Shown in pieces: positions 46,451-55,977 of a stretch of 64,000 bases of DNA. The notes beneath the pieces are model-generated. The model made no database searches, was not told the DNA's origin, and saw nothing but the letters and a program-made list of their open reading frames with translations. The position numbers and the translations under genes are program-made. This DNA comes from Mycobacterium fragae (lineage in GTDB: Bacteria; Actinomycetota; Actinomycetes; Mycobacteriales; Mycobacteriaceae): contig NZ_LQOW01000031.1 in NCBI RefSeq assembly GCF_002102185.1, positions 248,001 through 312,000 on the forward strand. The letters are read 5' to 3'. Numbering within the stretch: position 1 is the stretch's first letter; the number at the start of each line of letters is the position of its first letter.

Positions 46451-47959
46451 ATGGGCAAGGTTTCCCGCGCGTTCAGCAAGCAGGGCGCGGTTGAGGTTGA
46501 GGCTGTGGCAGCGGCCCTGCGTCCCAGGTTTGCGTTGGACGCAGGGCCCGAACGGACCGTCGCACACACCTGGCTCGATACCTTCGATTGGCGCCTGCAC
46601 GCTGCGGGGATCTCCCTCGAGTACCTCGACGACGGGCCGCTGACCGCTCACCTGCCGGAAGGCACCCGGATAGCGGGCCCACTGCCCGCGGGCAACTGGC
46701 CGGCGCAGGCCGACGATCTGCCGCCCGGCCCGCTGCGCGAGGCGCTCGCCCCGATCATCGGGCCGCGGGCGCTGTTGCCGGTCGTCACCGTGCGCCACAC
46801 TGCGCGGGAGAGCAGGGTGCTGAACGCGGACGAAAAAACCGTCGCCCGGCTACTGGCCGAAGGCACGGATGACGGCACCACTCGGCTGCGGGTGCAGCCG
46901 CTACGGGGGTACGCCACGGCCGGCGATCGGATCGCGCGGCTGCTGGCCGGACTTGACGGGCTGAGCGCACTGACGACGACGCCATACGACGACGCGCTGG
47001 CCTATGCGAGCCGCACTCCGGGCGCCTATAACAGCGGGTCAGCTGTGCCGCTGCGACCGGAAACGCCTGCAGCGCAGGCGATTGCGAGCATGCTGCAACG
47101 CTTCGCCGCCGTGATTGACGACAACGTGGCCGGCACGATCGCCGCGATCGACACCGAGTTCCTTCACGATCTGCGGGTCGCGGTGCGGCGCACCCGCTCC
47201 ATCCTCAAGCTCGCCGGTGACGTGCTGCCCGGCGATCTGGCCGCCCGGTTCGAGCCGGAATTCAAGTGGCTCGGTGATCTGACGACGCCGGTGCGCGACC
47301 TGGACGTTTACCTGCTCGGGCTCGACGGCATGGCTGCCCGGTTGGCGTCGGCCGACCCACGTGACCTCAAGCCGTTCCGGTCGTTTTTGGTCCGCCATCG
47401 GGCTGTCGAACGCCGGCGCCTGGTGAGCGGCTTGCGGTCGCGCCGCTTCGAGCAGCTGATGCAGGAGTGGCCCTCCGCGCTGGCGCGGGTGACTGCCGAC
47501 GCCGACGGCGGGCCGGCCATCGCGACGCTGGCCCGTCGGCAGGTCGAGCTGGCATTCCGGCGGGTCGTGCGGCGCGGCGAACGAATCTCCGCGAAGTCAC
47601 CGAGCCAACAGGTGCACGACCTACGCAAGCGGTGCAAGGAACTGCGGTATCTGCTCGAGGTCTTCCAGCCGGTGTGCGCCGAGGCGCCGCAGCGGTTGCT
47701 GGTCAAAGAACTCAAGGCGCTGCAAGACACCCTCGGCGACTTCCAGGATGGTGAGGTGCAGCGCGAGGCGGTCCGCGAATTCGCCGCGGCGATGATGGAC
47801 GAGCGTGCCGCGCCGCCGGAAACCGTGCTGGCGATGGGGGAACTGGCGGCCCAGCTCGATGCGCACCAGCTGCGTGCGCGGGCGGCATTGGTGGGCCGGC
47901 TGCGGCCATTTTTGGCGGAGAAGAATCGCGCGCGCATAAAAGCATTGGTGCGCCGGTGA
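46451..47959 (+). CDS. CYTH-CHAD domain protein
   Basis: A 502-residue protein. The N-terminal about 200 residues look like a degenerate CYTH (triphosphate tunnel) domain: the usual ExExK is reduced to VEVEAVAA, though HTWLDTFDWRLHAAGISLEY and TVRHTARESRVL keep the layout. The C-terminus (about 225-500) is a CHAD domain of helices with conserved His/Arg: FLHDLRVAVRRTRSILKL, FKWLGDLTTPVRDLDVYL, SQQVHDLRKRCKELRYLLEVFQ, LKALQDTLGDFQDG. CHAD proteins bind inorganic polyphosphate and coat polyP granules. GGGAGG precedes ATG 46451. The stop overlaps the ParA gene start by 4 bp. Confidence 0.9.
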   Translation: MGKVSRAFSKQGAVEVEAVAAALRPRFALDAGPERTVAHTWLDTFDWRLHAAGISLEYLDDGPLTAHLPEGTRIAGPLPAGNWPAQADDLPPGPLREALAPIIGPRALLPVVTVRHTARESRVLNADEKTVARLLAEGTDDGTTRLRVQPLRGYATAGDRIARLLAGLDGLSALTTTPYDDALAYASRTPGAYNSGSAVPLRPETPAAQAIASMLQRFAAVIDDNVAGTIAAIDTEFLHDLRVAVRRTRSILKLAGDVLPGDLAARFEPEFKWLGDLTTPVRDLDVYLLGLDGMAARLASADPRDLKPFRSFLVRHRAVERRRLVSGLRSRRFEQLMQEWPSALARVTADADGGPAIATLARRQVELAFRRVVRRGERISAKSPSQQVHDLRKRCKELRYLLEVFQPVCAEAPQRLLVKELKALQDTLGDFQDGEVQREAVREFAAAMMDERAAPPETVLAMGELAAQLDAHQLRARAALVGRLRPFLAEKNRARIKALVRR

Positions 47960-48702
47960 AGATCTACGCGACGTACAACATCAAGGGTGGCGTCGGCAAA
48001 ACCTCAGCCGCTGTCAACCTTGCTCATCTGGCCGCGCGCGGTGGATACAACACGCTGCTGTGGGATCTCGACCCGCAGGGCGCGGCGACCTACCTGTTCC
48101 GGGTGAAGCCGAAGGTCAAGGGCGGCAGCCGCGCGTTGGTGCGGGGCATACGACCGCTCGACAATGCGATCAAGGCCACCGATTTCGACGGGCTTGACCT
48201 GCTGCCAGCGGATTTCAGCTACCGCAAGATGGATTTGCAGTTGGACCGTGCCAAGCGGCCGACCCGCCGGATCCGCCAGCTACTGAAACGGCTCGACGCC
48301 GAATATGACGTGGTATTCCTGGATTGCCCGCCGAGCATTTCGTTGCTCTCGGAGAACGTATTGCATGCGGTCGATACCCTGCTGGTGCCAATGATCCCGG
48401 CGACGCTGTCGGTGCGTACGTTTGACCAATTGGTCAGCTTTGTCGGCGATTTCGACGGTCGGCGGCCGAGGATATGTTCGTTCTTCTCGATGGTGGACCG
48501 GCGCAAAAGGTTGCACCGCGATCTCGTCGAGCGCCTCGCAGTCGAAAGACCCGGAATGCTGAGCACGGCCATTCCGGCGCTGTCGATCATCGAGCAGATG
48601 GCCGAATACCGAGCGCCGGTAACGGCGTTCGCGCCGAACAGCGTCGCCACCAAGTGCTACGAGGCGCTTTGGAGTGAACTCAACGGAAGCGAAACCGCTT
48701 GA
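47956..48702 (+). CDS. ParA/MinD-family ATPase
   Basis: A 248-residue deviant Walker ATPase: NIKGGVGKTSAAVNLAHLAA (Walker A with signature Lys), LLWDLDPQGAATYLF, Walker B-like YDVVFLDCPPSISLLSENVL, and SVRTFDQLVSFVGDF. There is no partner ParB gene, so it is an orphan ParA likely used for cargo positioning. GTG at 47956 overlaps the CHAD gene and the stop overlaps the next TTG start, so CHAD, ParA and the phytase-like protein form one translationally coupled unit. Polyphosphate-granule segregation is an inference. Confidence 0.9.
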   Translation: MKIYATYNIKGGVGKTSAAVNLAHLAARGGYNTLLWDLDPQGAATYLFRVKPKVKGGSRALVRGIRPLDNAIKATDFDGLDLLPADFSYRKMDLQLDRAKRPTRRIRQLLKRLDAEYDVVFLDCPPSISLLSENVLHAVDTLLVPMIPATLSVRTFDQLVSFVGDFDGRRPRICSFFSMVDRRKRLHRDLVERLAVERPGMLSTAIPALSIIEQMAEYRAPVTAFAPNSVATKCYEALWSELNGSETA

Positions 48703-49814
48703 CTGGCAGCGGAACATCGGTGCGACTACTGGCGGTGTGCTGTCTATGCGTAGCCGCATGCTGCCGGGTCGGCAACCCGACCAGTGCTCCGTACTTGCAA
48801 TACCTCGGCCAGAAGCGTGTTCCGTTTGCCGCGAGGTTCCACGACACGGTGATCGGCGGCCTGTCCGCGATCAGTTACGACGCACACAGCCAGCAGTATT
48901 ACGTGATCAGCGACGATCGTTCCGAGAAGAACCCCGCTCGCTTCTACACGGTGCAATTGTCTTTGTCGGACAAGGGTGTTCGCGACATCAGGTTCACCGG
49001 CACCCATCCGCTGCTGGACACGTCCGAGCAGCCATTTCCATCGCTGTCGCTCGACGCGCGGCCACCGGTGATTCCGCCCGACCCGGAGGGGATTGCCGTC
49101 GACGGGGCTCGGCAGCGGCTGTATTGGTCCTCGGAGGGCGAGCGACTCACCAACGACGGGCCGGTGCTGCTGGACCCGTGGATCCGCATCGCGGGCCTCG
49201 ACGGCAGCTATCGGGGCCAGTTCAGCCTGCCGCCGGCTCTGGCGATGTCGACACAGCACGCCGGGCCGCGCCGAAACAAGGCGCTGGAGGGGTTGGCGCT
49301 GACGCCCGACGGAAAGTTTGTGTATGCCGCGATGGAAGATCCGGGTTACAACGACGGTGATCCGCCCGACCGCGTGCACGGCGCGCTGACGCGAGTCACC
49401 AAGTTCGACGTCGGCAGAGGAAAACCGGTGGCGCAGTATGCGTATCCGTTGCAGCCGGCCACCGCGCCCGCGCCGTCCAACGGGCTAACCGACCTGGTGG
49501 CGCTGTCCGATACCGCATTTCTGGTGATCGAACGCGCCGACGGCCCCCACCCGACGGTGCGGGTGTTCCGCGCCGAGATCGGCGAAGCGACGAACGTGCT
49601 CACGTTCCCCTCGCTGGTGGGCACGCGCCTGACCGCGATGACCAAATCGCTGGCCTGCGACCTGTCGGCGACACCCGGTCTGTCACCACTGGACAACGTC
49701 GAAGGCATCACGCTCGGACCGGCCTTGGCCGACGGCCGCCGATCGGTGGTGCTCGTCAGCGACAACAACTTTTCACCCGACCAGGTGACCCAGTTTCTGC
49801 TATTCGCGTTGTAG
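48699..49814 (+). CDS. Esterase-like activity of phytase family lipoprotein
   Basis: A 371-residue beta-propeller-like protein of the phytase-like family. Signal peptide with lipobox (LLAVCCLCVAAC, Cys21), then FHDTVIGGLSAISYDAHSQQYYVISDD, DPEGIAVDGARQRLYWSSEGE, RRNKALEGLALTPDGKFVYAAMEDPGYNDGDPP, and LDNVEGITLGP...VVLVSDNNFSPDQVTQFLLFAL. These EG- and DN-containing blade motifs are typical. Start TTG at 48699 overlaps the ParA stop. It ends 15 bp inside the convergent FHA-ABC gene. Exported, probably acting on phosphorylated or ester substrates. Confidence 0.87.
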   Translation: MTGSGTSVRLLAVCCLCVAACCRVGNPTSAPYLQYLGQKRVPFAARFHDTVIGGLSAISYDAHSQQYYVISDDRSEKNPARFYTVQLSLSDKGVRDIRFTGTHPLLDTSEQPFPSLSLDARPPVIPPDPEGIAVDGARQRLYWSSEGERLTNDGPVLLDPWIRIAGLDGSYRGQFSLPPALAMSTQHAGPRRNKALEGLALTPDGKFVYAAMEDPGYNDGDPPDRVHGALTRVTKFDVGRGKPVAQYAYPLQPATAPAPSNGLTDLVALSDTAFLVIERADGPHPTVRVFRAEIGEATNVLTFPSLVGTRLTAMTKSLACDLSATPGLSPLDNVEGITLGPALADGRRSVVLVSDNNFSPDQVTQFLLFAL

Positions 49815-52367
49815 CGATTGGTCAGGCCGTAGCCGCCACCGCAGGAAGGCGGTCGCCACCACGCCGAAGCCGATCAGGATCGCCATGTCCAACACCCACC
49901 AGCCCGCTGAATGGGTCCAGGACTTGTCGGAGCTTGCCAGCAGATTGACCGCGGGCACGTCGACAGTCGACGCCGAGGCCGCGAAGCCCCATCGGGCCGG
50001 CACCAACCAGGAAATCTGCTCCAGGCCGAACCGACCCGCAACCGGGAACAGCGCGCCGGCGAACATCAGCGAGACCAGCGTGATCAGCACGGCGATCAGC
50101 AGCAGCTGCTGGACGTAGTCGGCCAGCGATGCCAACGCCATCGTGACGATCGCGGTGACGATGGCGGTGACGGCAAGCGCCAGAAACAGTTCGAAAGCGG
50201 CGCTGCCCAGCAGCGCGGCACCGTGCGTCGGCGCGCCCTTGCCTGCGACGGCGACCGTCGTGATGATCGCGGTCTGCACCATCGCGACGGCGCTGTAGAC
50301 GATGACTTTGGCCGCCAGATAAGCAGACGCCGACAGCCCGTTGGCTTGTTCGCGGCGGAAGATGCGCTTTTCAGCGGAGAGGTCGCGGATGGCCAGCGCC
50401 GTGCCCATGACGACGGCAGCGATGTTGAGCACGCCAAGGATCTCGACGGCTTCGTCGGGACTGTTGCCGAAAGAATCCGCCGGGCCCAGGCCGGCATGGC
50501 CGGGCACAACTAGGGCTAGCGCCCCGAATAGCACCGGCAGGATGGTGAGGAAGATGAAGTAGCGCTGATCGCCGAGCATGACCCAGGCCTGTCGACGGGC
50601 GGCGATTGCGATTTGCCGCCGCGGGCGCAGTTGCGGTGTGCCGGCAGCGGGCTCGACGACCGCTTCCGTCGGTTCTTCGGTCGGCCCTTCGGCGGGTGAT
50701 GCCTCCTGTTGGCGGGCCAGGAACGCGGTGTGTGCGCCATCGGGATCCGCGGTGATCTTCGCGAAGATCTCCTGCCAGTCGGTGGTCTCCAGCGCGTCAC
50801 CGATCTGATCGGGCGGTCCGGCGAAAGCGGGAGTGCCGGTCGCGGTGAGCACCAACACTTGATCGCACATGTCGAGGTCGGTCAATTCGCGGGTTGCCAC
50901 CACAACCACACGTCCCTCGTCGGCGAACCGCCGCAGCATCGCGATTCCCTCAGACGGCTCGTCAAGGACCAGCAGCGACGGACCGGTCAGCAGTTCCATG
51001 GCGATTGACGCGCGCTTGCGATGTTCGGCGGACAGGTTGCGCACCTGGATGGTGCGCAACGAGTTCAAGTTCAGTTCGTTCAGCGCCCAGTGCACGATCT
51101 GACGTCGGTGATCGGCCGAAGTGCCTGGCGGCAGCCGTAATTCGGCCGCGTAACCCAAGGCTTGTTCGATGGTCAGCTGTGGATGTATGAGGTCGTATCG
51201 CGGCACCATGCCGATGCTGGCGCGCATGTGCTCGGCCTGCACGTCGTGGCCTTCGAAGGTGACTGCGCCGACGCTGGGTCGCACCGCGCCACCCAGTACG
51301 TCGATCAATGCGGTTTTGCTCACCACCGAAGGGCCGATGACCGCGGTGAGCGTCCCCGGCTCGGCGGTGAAGGACACATCTGCCAGCACCTGGCGACCAT
51401 CGCTGGTGAGTTGCAGCTGATGTGCTTGCAGCGCACCGGTTTTGGCCGTCGGTCGCGGTGACGGAGCGGCAGCCGTCGCCGTATCCGGCCGGCGCTTGCC
51501 GCGACGCTGGACCAGTTTTTGCCTGCCGCTTTGCAAAGCAGCGGTCAGCCGCGCGACGAGCGACGGTCGCTTGCGCTGATCAACCGGGGGCCAGGCCGGC
51601 GTCGGATGCGCTTCGGGCGCCGGATGTGCTTCTGGCGCCGGATGCGTTGGCGGCGCCCAAGATTGCGGCGCCGGTTGCGGTGGGCCGGGCGGTGGCTGCG
51701 GGGGGCCAGGTGGTGGCTGCGGCGGCTCGAGCGGCGGGTGTGGCGGCTCATGCGGCGGGGCTGGCGGCGGTTCTGGGTGCGACGGAGGCGGTTTCGGCTG
51801 GGCCGGCCGGGCCGGCGCTTCGGCCCGCTGGGATTGAGCCCATCGCATTCGCTGCGTCTGAAGCTGAGAGGGAAGCTCGGGCGCGGTGCGCCGCGGCGGT
51901 TCTGGCTGCGGCCGACGTGCCTGAAATCGTTGAGTGGGAAATCGTGACGGCGCCGGTGTCGGTTCCGGCTGCCCGGGGATGCGCCGCGGCGGGACCGGTC
52001 GTGGCGGCGGGGGCGGCATTCCCGGGCCCGGCCTCGGTGGCGGGTGCGCCGGGGCGCCGACCTGAAAGACCAACCGGCTTCCGTACTGCGGATGGCCGAT
52101 CATGATGACCTGGCCGTCATGGATGAACACGGTTGACATCCGTGCGCCGTCGACGTAGATCCCATGGCGGCTGCGGTCGATGGCCACCCACTGCCTGCCG
52201 TCGTAATGGAGCACCACGGCAGTGGGCGGGGTGAATTCGTCGCGGCGCTCGATCCGGATGTCTGCCCGTCGATCATGGCCGACGATCACATCTCGACCAG
52301 GCGGAAAGGCGTACCGCTTCGACCCGAGCCAGACAATCAAGGGGGAAGCGAACGCTTCCGTCGGCAT
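49800..52367 (-). CDS. FHA-domain ABC-2 transporter-like protein with eroded ATPase motifs
   Basis: An 855-residue protein. FHA domain (about 8-102; VIVGHDRRADIRIERRDEF, VDGARMSTVFIHDGQVIMIG), a proline-rich linker (about 105-262; repeats of PPQPPPGPPQPPP), ABC domain (about 315-530), ABC-2 permease (about 590-850). Key motifs are damaged: Walker A is GPSVVSKT, the Q-loop Gln is Arg (MVPRYDLIHP), the signature is LSAEHRKR, the switch His is Arg (ATRELTD), and residues between PSEGI and AMLRRF are missing; Walker B LLVLDE remains. It resembles M. tuberculosis Rv1747 but has one FHA domain. A pseudo-ATPase is inferred. MarR lies 117 bp upstream on the same strand. Confidence 0.88.
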   Translation of the reverse strand: MPTEAFASPLIVWLGSKRYAFPPGRDVIVGHDRRADIRIERRDEFTPPTAVVLHYDGRQWVAIDRSRHGIYVDGARMSTVFIHDGQVIMIGHPQYGSRLVFQVGAPAHPPPRPGPGMPPPPPRPVPPRRIPGQPEPTPAPSRFPTQRFQARRPQPEPPRRTAPELPSQLQTQRMRWAQSQRAEAPARPAQPKPPPSHPEPPPAPPHEPPHPPLEPPQPPPGPPQPPPGPPQPAPQSWAPPTHPAPEAHPAPEAHPTPAWPPVDQRKRPSLVARLTAALQSGRQKLVQRRGKRRPDTATAAAPSPRPTAKTGALQAHQLQLTSDGRQVLADVSFTAEPGTLTAVIGPSVVSKTALIDVLGGAVRPSVGAVTFEGHDVQAEHMRASIGMVPRYDLIHPQLTIEQALGYAAELRLPPGTSADHRRQIVHWALNELNLNSLRTIQVRNLSAEHRKRASIAMELLTGPSLLVLDEPSEGIAMLRRFADEGRVVVVATRELTDLDMCDQVLVLTATGTPAFAGPPDQIGDALETTDWQEIFAKITADPDGAHTAFLARQQEASPAEGPTEEPTEAVVEPAAGTPQLRPRRQIAIAARRQAWVMLGDQRYFIFLTILPVLFGALALVVPGHAGLGPADSFGNSPDEAVEILGVLNIAAVVMGTALAIRDLSAEKRIFRREQANGLSASAYLAAKVIVYSAVAMVQTAIITTVAVAGKGAPTHGAALLGSAAFELFLALAVTAIVTAIVTMALASLADYVQQLLLIAVLITLVSLMFAGALFPVAGRFGLEQISWLVPARWGFAASASTVDVPAVNLLASSDKSWTHSAGWWVLDMAILIGFGVVATAFLRWRLRPDQSLQRE

Positions 52368-52484
52368 ACCTACCCCCTTCCGCGCCTCATCTTTCTTGGG
52401 TCGAGCGCCGCTTGTCTACCCGTGATCATGCACCGGGCAACCGGGGGCGACGAGTTCGCCGCACCACAAGGGGGTTTGCGGCTG

Positions 52485-52973
52485 CTATCGAGAAGCGCCC
52501 GGCCGTGGCGTGGGTGCGGAATCCTCGAGTAGACGGCGCAGCACGGTGACGGCATCCGCCAACAACCGGCGGTCCGCGGGCTCCAGCCGCGCCAATTGCG
52601 GCTCGATCGCAGCGGCCCGGTCGGCCCGCACCCGGTTAAGCGTGCGCACACCTTCCGGGGTGATCCGGATACGGACGGCGCGGGCGTCGCCGGGGTCGAC
52701 GGTCCGGGCCACCAGGCCGGCATCTTCCAGCCGTCGCACCTGTGTCGTCATCGTCGGTTGCGAGCAGTGGTCAACAGCGGCCAGATCACAGATTCGTGCT
52801 TCGCCATGGGCCTCGATGGTCGCCAGCAGCCGGGCTTGCGCTGCGGGCAACTGCATCTGCACACGCTGGGTGGCATAGCGGTTGAGCCGGGCGACCACGG
52901 CAAGCAGATCCGCCCCCAGACCGGAGCCAACGTCCGTGGCCGCGGCTCGACTAGCGGTAGCGGATGACGTCAT
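52485..52973 (-). CDS. MarR-family transcriptional regulator (Rv2327-like)
   Basis: A 162-residue winged-helix regulator: LAVVARLNRYATQRVQMQLPAAQARLLATIEAHGEARICDLAAVDHCSQPTMTTQVRRLEDAGLVARTVDPGDARAVRIRITPEG. A GGAGG site 4-5 bp before ATG 52973. It is divergent from the ECF-type transporter gene (126 bp) and precedes the FHA-ABC gene on the same strand, so it could control both. The gene order MarR-transporter matches Rv2327-Rv2326c. Confidence 0.92.
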   Translation of the reverse strand: MTSSATASRAAATDVGSGLGADLLAVVARLNRYATQRVQMQLPAAQARLLATIEAHGEARICDLAAVDHCSQPTMTTQVRRLEDAGLVARTVDPGDARAVRIRITPEGVRTLNRVRADRAAAIEPQLARLEPADRRLLADAVTVLRRLLEDSAPTPRPGASR

Positions 52974-52987
52974 GCCTCCATAATTGC

Positions 52988-53000
52988 ATAGCTAGACTAT
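52988..53000. promoter_or_regulatory. Candidate MarR operator
   Basis: ATAG-CTAGA-CTAT, a 4-5-4 inverted repeat in the AT-rich part of the divergent MarR/ECF-transporter gap, 15 bp upstream of the MarR start. Position and symmetry suit autoregulation, but the repeat is short. Confidence 0.35.
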
Positions 53001-53099
53001 TAGACCCAAAAGTCTGGCAAATTCAGCGGGCAAACTCTCCGTGACCTGCCGCCGCGTGCAAACCGGGAACACTCGGCGAAAGCTGGCACAATCAGTGAA

Positions 53100-55136
53100 A
53101 TGAGCGCGACCCGCCCAGCGACCACGCCCCAACGGGCTCGGTCGTTGCGACCCGGCGAGCTCGCGCAGTCTTCGGTCATGGCAGCGCTGTGTGCTGCGAC
53201 GGCGATCACCGCGGTGGTTGTGCCGTTCGCGGGCGGCTTGGCGCTGCTGGGCACGGTTCCGATGGGCCTGCTGGCCTACCGGTATCGCATCCGGGTGCTG
53301 ATCGCCGCGACGGTCGCCGCGAGCGTGATCGCGTTTCTGATCGCCGGTGTCGGCGGGTTCATGACGGTTGTCCACAGCGCCTACGTCGGCGGGTTGGTCG
53401 GAGTCATCAAGCGCAAAGGCCGCGGCACGGCGACGGTGATCGTCGCTTCCGTTGTCGCGGGCGCGGCTTTCGGCGGCGCCGGGGTGCTGGCACTGACCGC
53501 GCTGGCGCGATTGCGGCACCTGATCTTCGCCGCGGTCACCGCCAACGTGAACGGCCTGGGCGCGATGCTGTCGCGGGTGGGTTTGGACGTAGCCGCCGAC
53601 GGGCTCAAGCGGTTCTTCGCGGTAGCGATGCACTATTGGCCGTGGCTGTTCCTCGCCTATGCGATCGGCTCGATCACGATCGTGTCACTGATCGGGTGGT
53701 GGGCGCTGTCGCGTGTGCTGGAGCGGATGCGCGGCATCCCCGATGTGCACAAACTCGACGCACCGGTCGAGAGCGCACCGGTCGACCCGGTCCCAGTTCG
53801 GTTGGAGCAGGTGCGTTTTCGCTACCCGCGCAGCGACCGCGACGCCCTGCGCACGGTCAGCCTGGAGGTGCAAGCCGGCGAACACCTCGCGATCACCGGC
53901 GCCAACGGCTCCGGGAAAACCACGCTGATGCTGCTATTAGCCGGCCGCGAACCGACGTCGGGCACCATCGAGCGGCCCGGAGCAGTGGGACTTGGTCAAC
54001 TGGGCGGGACGGCAGTAGTCATGCAGCACCCGGAAAGCCAAGTGCTGGGAACGAGGGTCGCCGACGAAGTGGTGTGGGGCCTGCCGCCCGGAACCACGAT
54101 CGATGTCGCGCGGCTGCTGAGCGAAGTCGGGCTCGACGGCCTCGCCGAGCGCGACACCGGAAGTCTTTCGGGCGGTGAACTGCAGCGCCTCGCAATGGCA
54201 GCGGCACTAGCCCGAGAGCCCGCGCTCCTCATCGCCGACGAGGTCACCAGCATGGTCGACCAGCAAGGCCGCGACGCGCTGCTGCGCATCATGTCCGGCC
54301 TGACCAAACGCCACCGAACAGCACTGGTACACATCACCCACTACAACAACGAGGCCGAATCCGCCGACCGTGCAATCAATCTCAGCGATTCACCGGACAA
54401 CACCGACGTCGTCGAGACATCAGCCGCGCCGGTCGTGACAGAGGCCGTTGATCAGCGGGAAGACGTGCCATTGCTCGAACTGGCGGGTATCGGGCACGAA
54501 TACGGCAGCGGCACCCCCTGGGCGAAGAGCGCACTGCGTGACGTCAGCTTCGTTGTGCACCAAGGCGACGGGCTGCTGATCCACGGCGGCAACGGGTCGG
54601 GCAAGTCGACCCTGGCCTGGGTCATGGCCGGGCTGACGGTGCCGACCACCGGCAGTTGTCTGCTTGACGGGCGGCCCACCTATGAGCAGGTCGGGTCGGT
54701 CGCCCTGTCGTTCCAGGCATCCCGGCTGCAGCTGATGCGCCCACGGGTGGATCTGGAAGTGGCGTCGGCTGCCGGTTTTTCGCCCGACGACAAACAGCGG
54801 GTAGCGACCGCACTGGCCGCGGTGGGGCTGGATGCTGCCTTGGCGCGGCGGGGTATCGACCAGCTCAGCGGCGGCCAAATGCGCCGCGTCGTGCTGGCGG
54901 GCTTGTTGGCGCGGTCGCCGCGGGCGTTGATCCTCGACGAGCCGCTGGCCGGGTTGGACGTCGGCAGTCAGCGGGGTCTGCTCCGGCTGCTGGAGGATCT
55001 GCGCCGCGAGCGGGGCCTCACGGTGGTGGTCCTTTCGCACGACTTTGTCGGTCTGGAGGATTTGTGTCCGCGCATCCTCCACTTGAATGACGGTGTGCTG
55101 GAACCGGTGTCGGCGGCCGCGGGAGGAGTGTCGTGA
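53100..55136 (+). CDS. ECF-type importer: substrate-binding membrane domain fused to two ATPases
   Basis: A 678-residue fusion (Rv2326c-like). Residues 1-215: about five to six membrane helices resembling an S-component ([64 protein letters not shown]). Residues about 235-440: ATPase 1 with [21 protein letters not shown] and LLIADE. About 465-672: ATPase 2 with [32 protein letters not shown] and VLSHD. Together with EcfT from the next gene this is a complete energy-coupling-factor transporter in two polypeptides. The substrate is unknown; vitamin or metal is usual for the family. GTG-coupled to the next gene by 4 bp overlap. Confidence 0.91.
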   Translation: MSATRPATTPQRARSLRPGELAQSSVMAALCAATAITAVVVPFAGGLALLGTVPMGLLAYRYRIRVLIAATVAASVIAFLIAGVGGFMTVVHSAYVGGLVGVIKRKGRGTATVIVASVVAGAAFGGAGVLALTALARLRHLIFAAVTANVNGLGAMLSRVGLDVAADGLKRFFAVAMHYWPWLFLAYAIGSITIVSLIGWWALSRVLERMRGIPDVHKLDAPVESAPVDPVPVRLEQVRFRYPRSDRDALRTVSLEVQAGEHLAITGANGSGKTTLMLLLAGREPTSGTIERPGAVGLGQLGGTAVVMQHPESQVLGTRVADEVVWGLPPGTTIDVARLLSEVGLDGLAERDTGSLSGGELQRLAMAAALAREPALLIADEVTSMVDQQGRDALLRIMSGLTKRHRTALVHITHYNNEAESADRAINLSDSPDNTDVVETSAAPVVTEAVDQREDVPLLELAGIGHEYGSGTPWAKSALRDVSFVVHQGDGLLIHGGNGSGKSTLAWVMAGLTVPTTGSCLLDGRPTYEQVGSVALSFQASRLQLMRPRVDLEVASAAGFSPDDKQRVATALAAVGLDAALARRGIDQLSGGQMRRVVLAGLLARSPRALILDEPLAGLDVGSQRGLLRLLEDLRRERGLTVVVLSHDFVGLEDLCPRILHLNDGVLEPVSAAAGGVS

Positions 55137-55975
55137 CTACAGCTCCCGCGACCGATCGCCCAGTCCGGCGCCCACCACGCCCGGTCGTGCTGCTGCGCCC
55201 GGTGCCCGGTACCTCGGCAGTCCACGAATTGTGGGCCGGCACCAAACTGATTGTGGTTTTCGGTATCTCGGTGCTACTGACGTTCTACCCGGGATGGGTG
55301 CCAATCGGGCTGGTGGCGGCAGTGGTGCTGACGGGGGCTCGGATCGCCCACATACCGCGCGGTGCCTTGCCCTCGGTACCGCCCTGGCTGTGGATCCTGG
55401 TCGCCATCGGTGGGATTACCGCGGCCTTGGCCGGCGGCAGCCCGCTGATCGACGTGGGTGGGGTCTCGCTCGGCTTGGGTGGGTTGCTGAACTTCCTGCG
55501 TATCACCGCTCTGTCGATCGTGCTGCTCGGCCTTGGGGCGATGATCTCGTGGACCACCAACGTCGCTGAAATCGCGCCAGCTGTAGCCACTTTGGGCCGC
55601 CCACTGCGGCTCTTGCGGATCCCGGTCGACGAGTGGGCCGTCACCCTCGCGATCGCGCTACGGGCCTTCCCGATGCTGATCGACGAGTTCAGGGTGCTCT
55701 ACGCTGCACGCCGATCGCGGCCCAAAATAGTTCCGCGAACCCGTCGTGCTCGCCGCAAGCGCCACGCCTTGGAGCTGATCGACTTGCTGGCTACTGCCAT
55801 CGCGGTGACGCTGCGGCGCGCGGACGAGATGGGTGATGCGATCACCGCGCGCGGCGGCACCGGCCAGATCTCGGCGGTCCCGTCCCGGCCGAAACTGGCC
55901 GACTGGCTGACACTCGCGATCATCTCGGCGTTGTGCGGGGCTGCGGTAGCTATCGAGGTCGCACTGGGCGCATAG
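55133..55975 (+). CDS. Energy-coupling factor transmembrane protein EcfT
   Basis: A 280-residue EcfT-type protein (CbiQ/EcfT fold, Rv2325c-like). Five helices ([66 protein letters not shown]) and the coupling-helix signatures with Ala-Arg pairs: LYAARRSRP and [40 protein letters not shown]. Overlaps the fused S-A-A' gene by GTGA and ends 2 bp from the convergent uspC gene. Confidence 0.9.
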   Translation: MTTAPATDRPVRRPPRPVVLLRPVPGTSAVHELWAGTKLIVVFGISVLLTFYPGWVPIGLVAAVVLTGARIAHIPRGALPSVPPWLWILVAIGGITAALAGGSPLIDVGGVSLGLGGLLNFLRITALSIVLLGLGAMISWTTNVAEIAPAVATLGRPLRLLRIPVDEWAVTLAIALRAFPMLIDEFRVLYAARRSRPKIVPRTRRARRKRHALELIDLLATAIAVTLRRADEMGDAITARGGTGQISAVPSRPKLADWLTLAIISALCGAAVAIEVALGA

Positions 55976-55977
55976 CA

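Noticed and set aside
51600-51830. Repeats rich in cgg/ggtggctgcgg that look like a tandem repeat array
   Set aside because: They are inside the FHA-ABC gene and simply encode its proline-rich linker.
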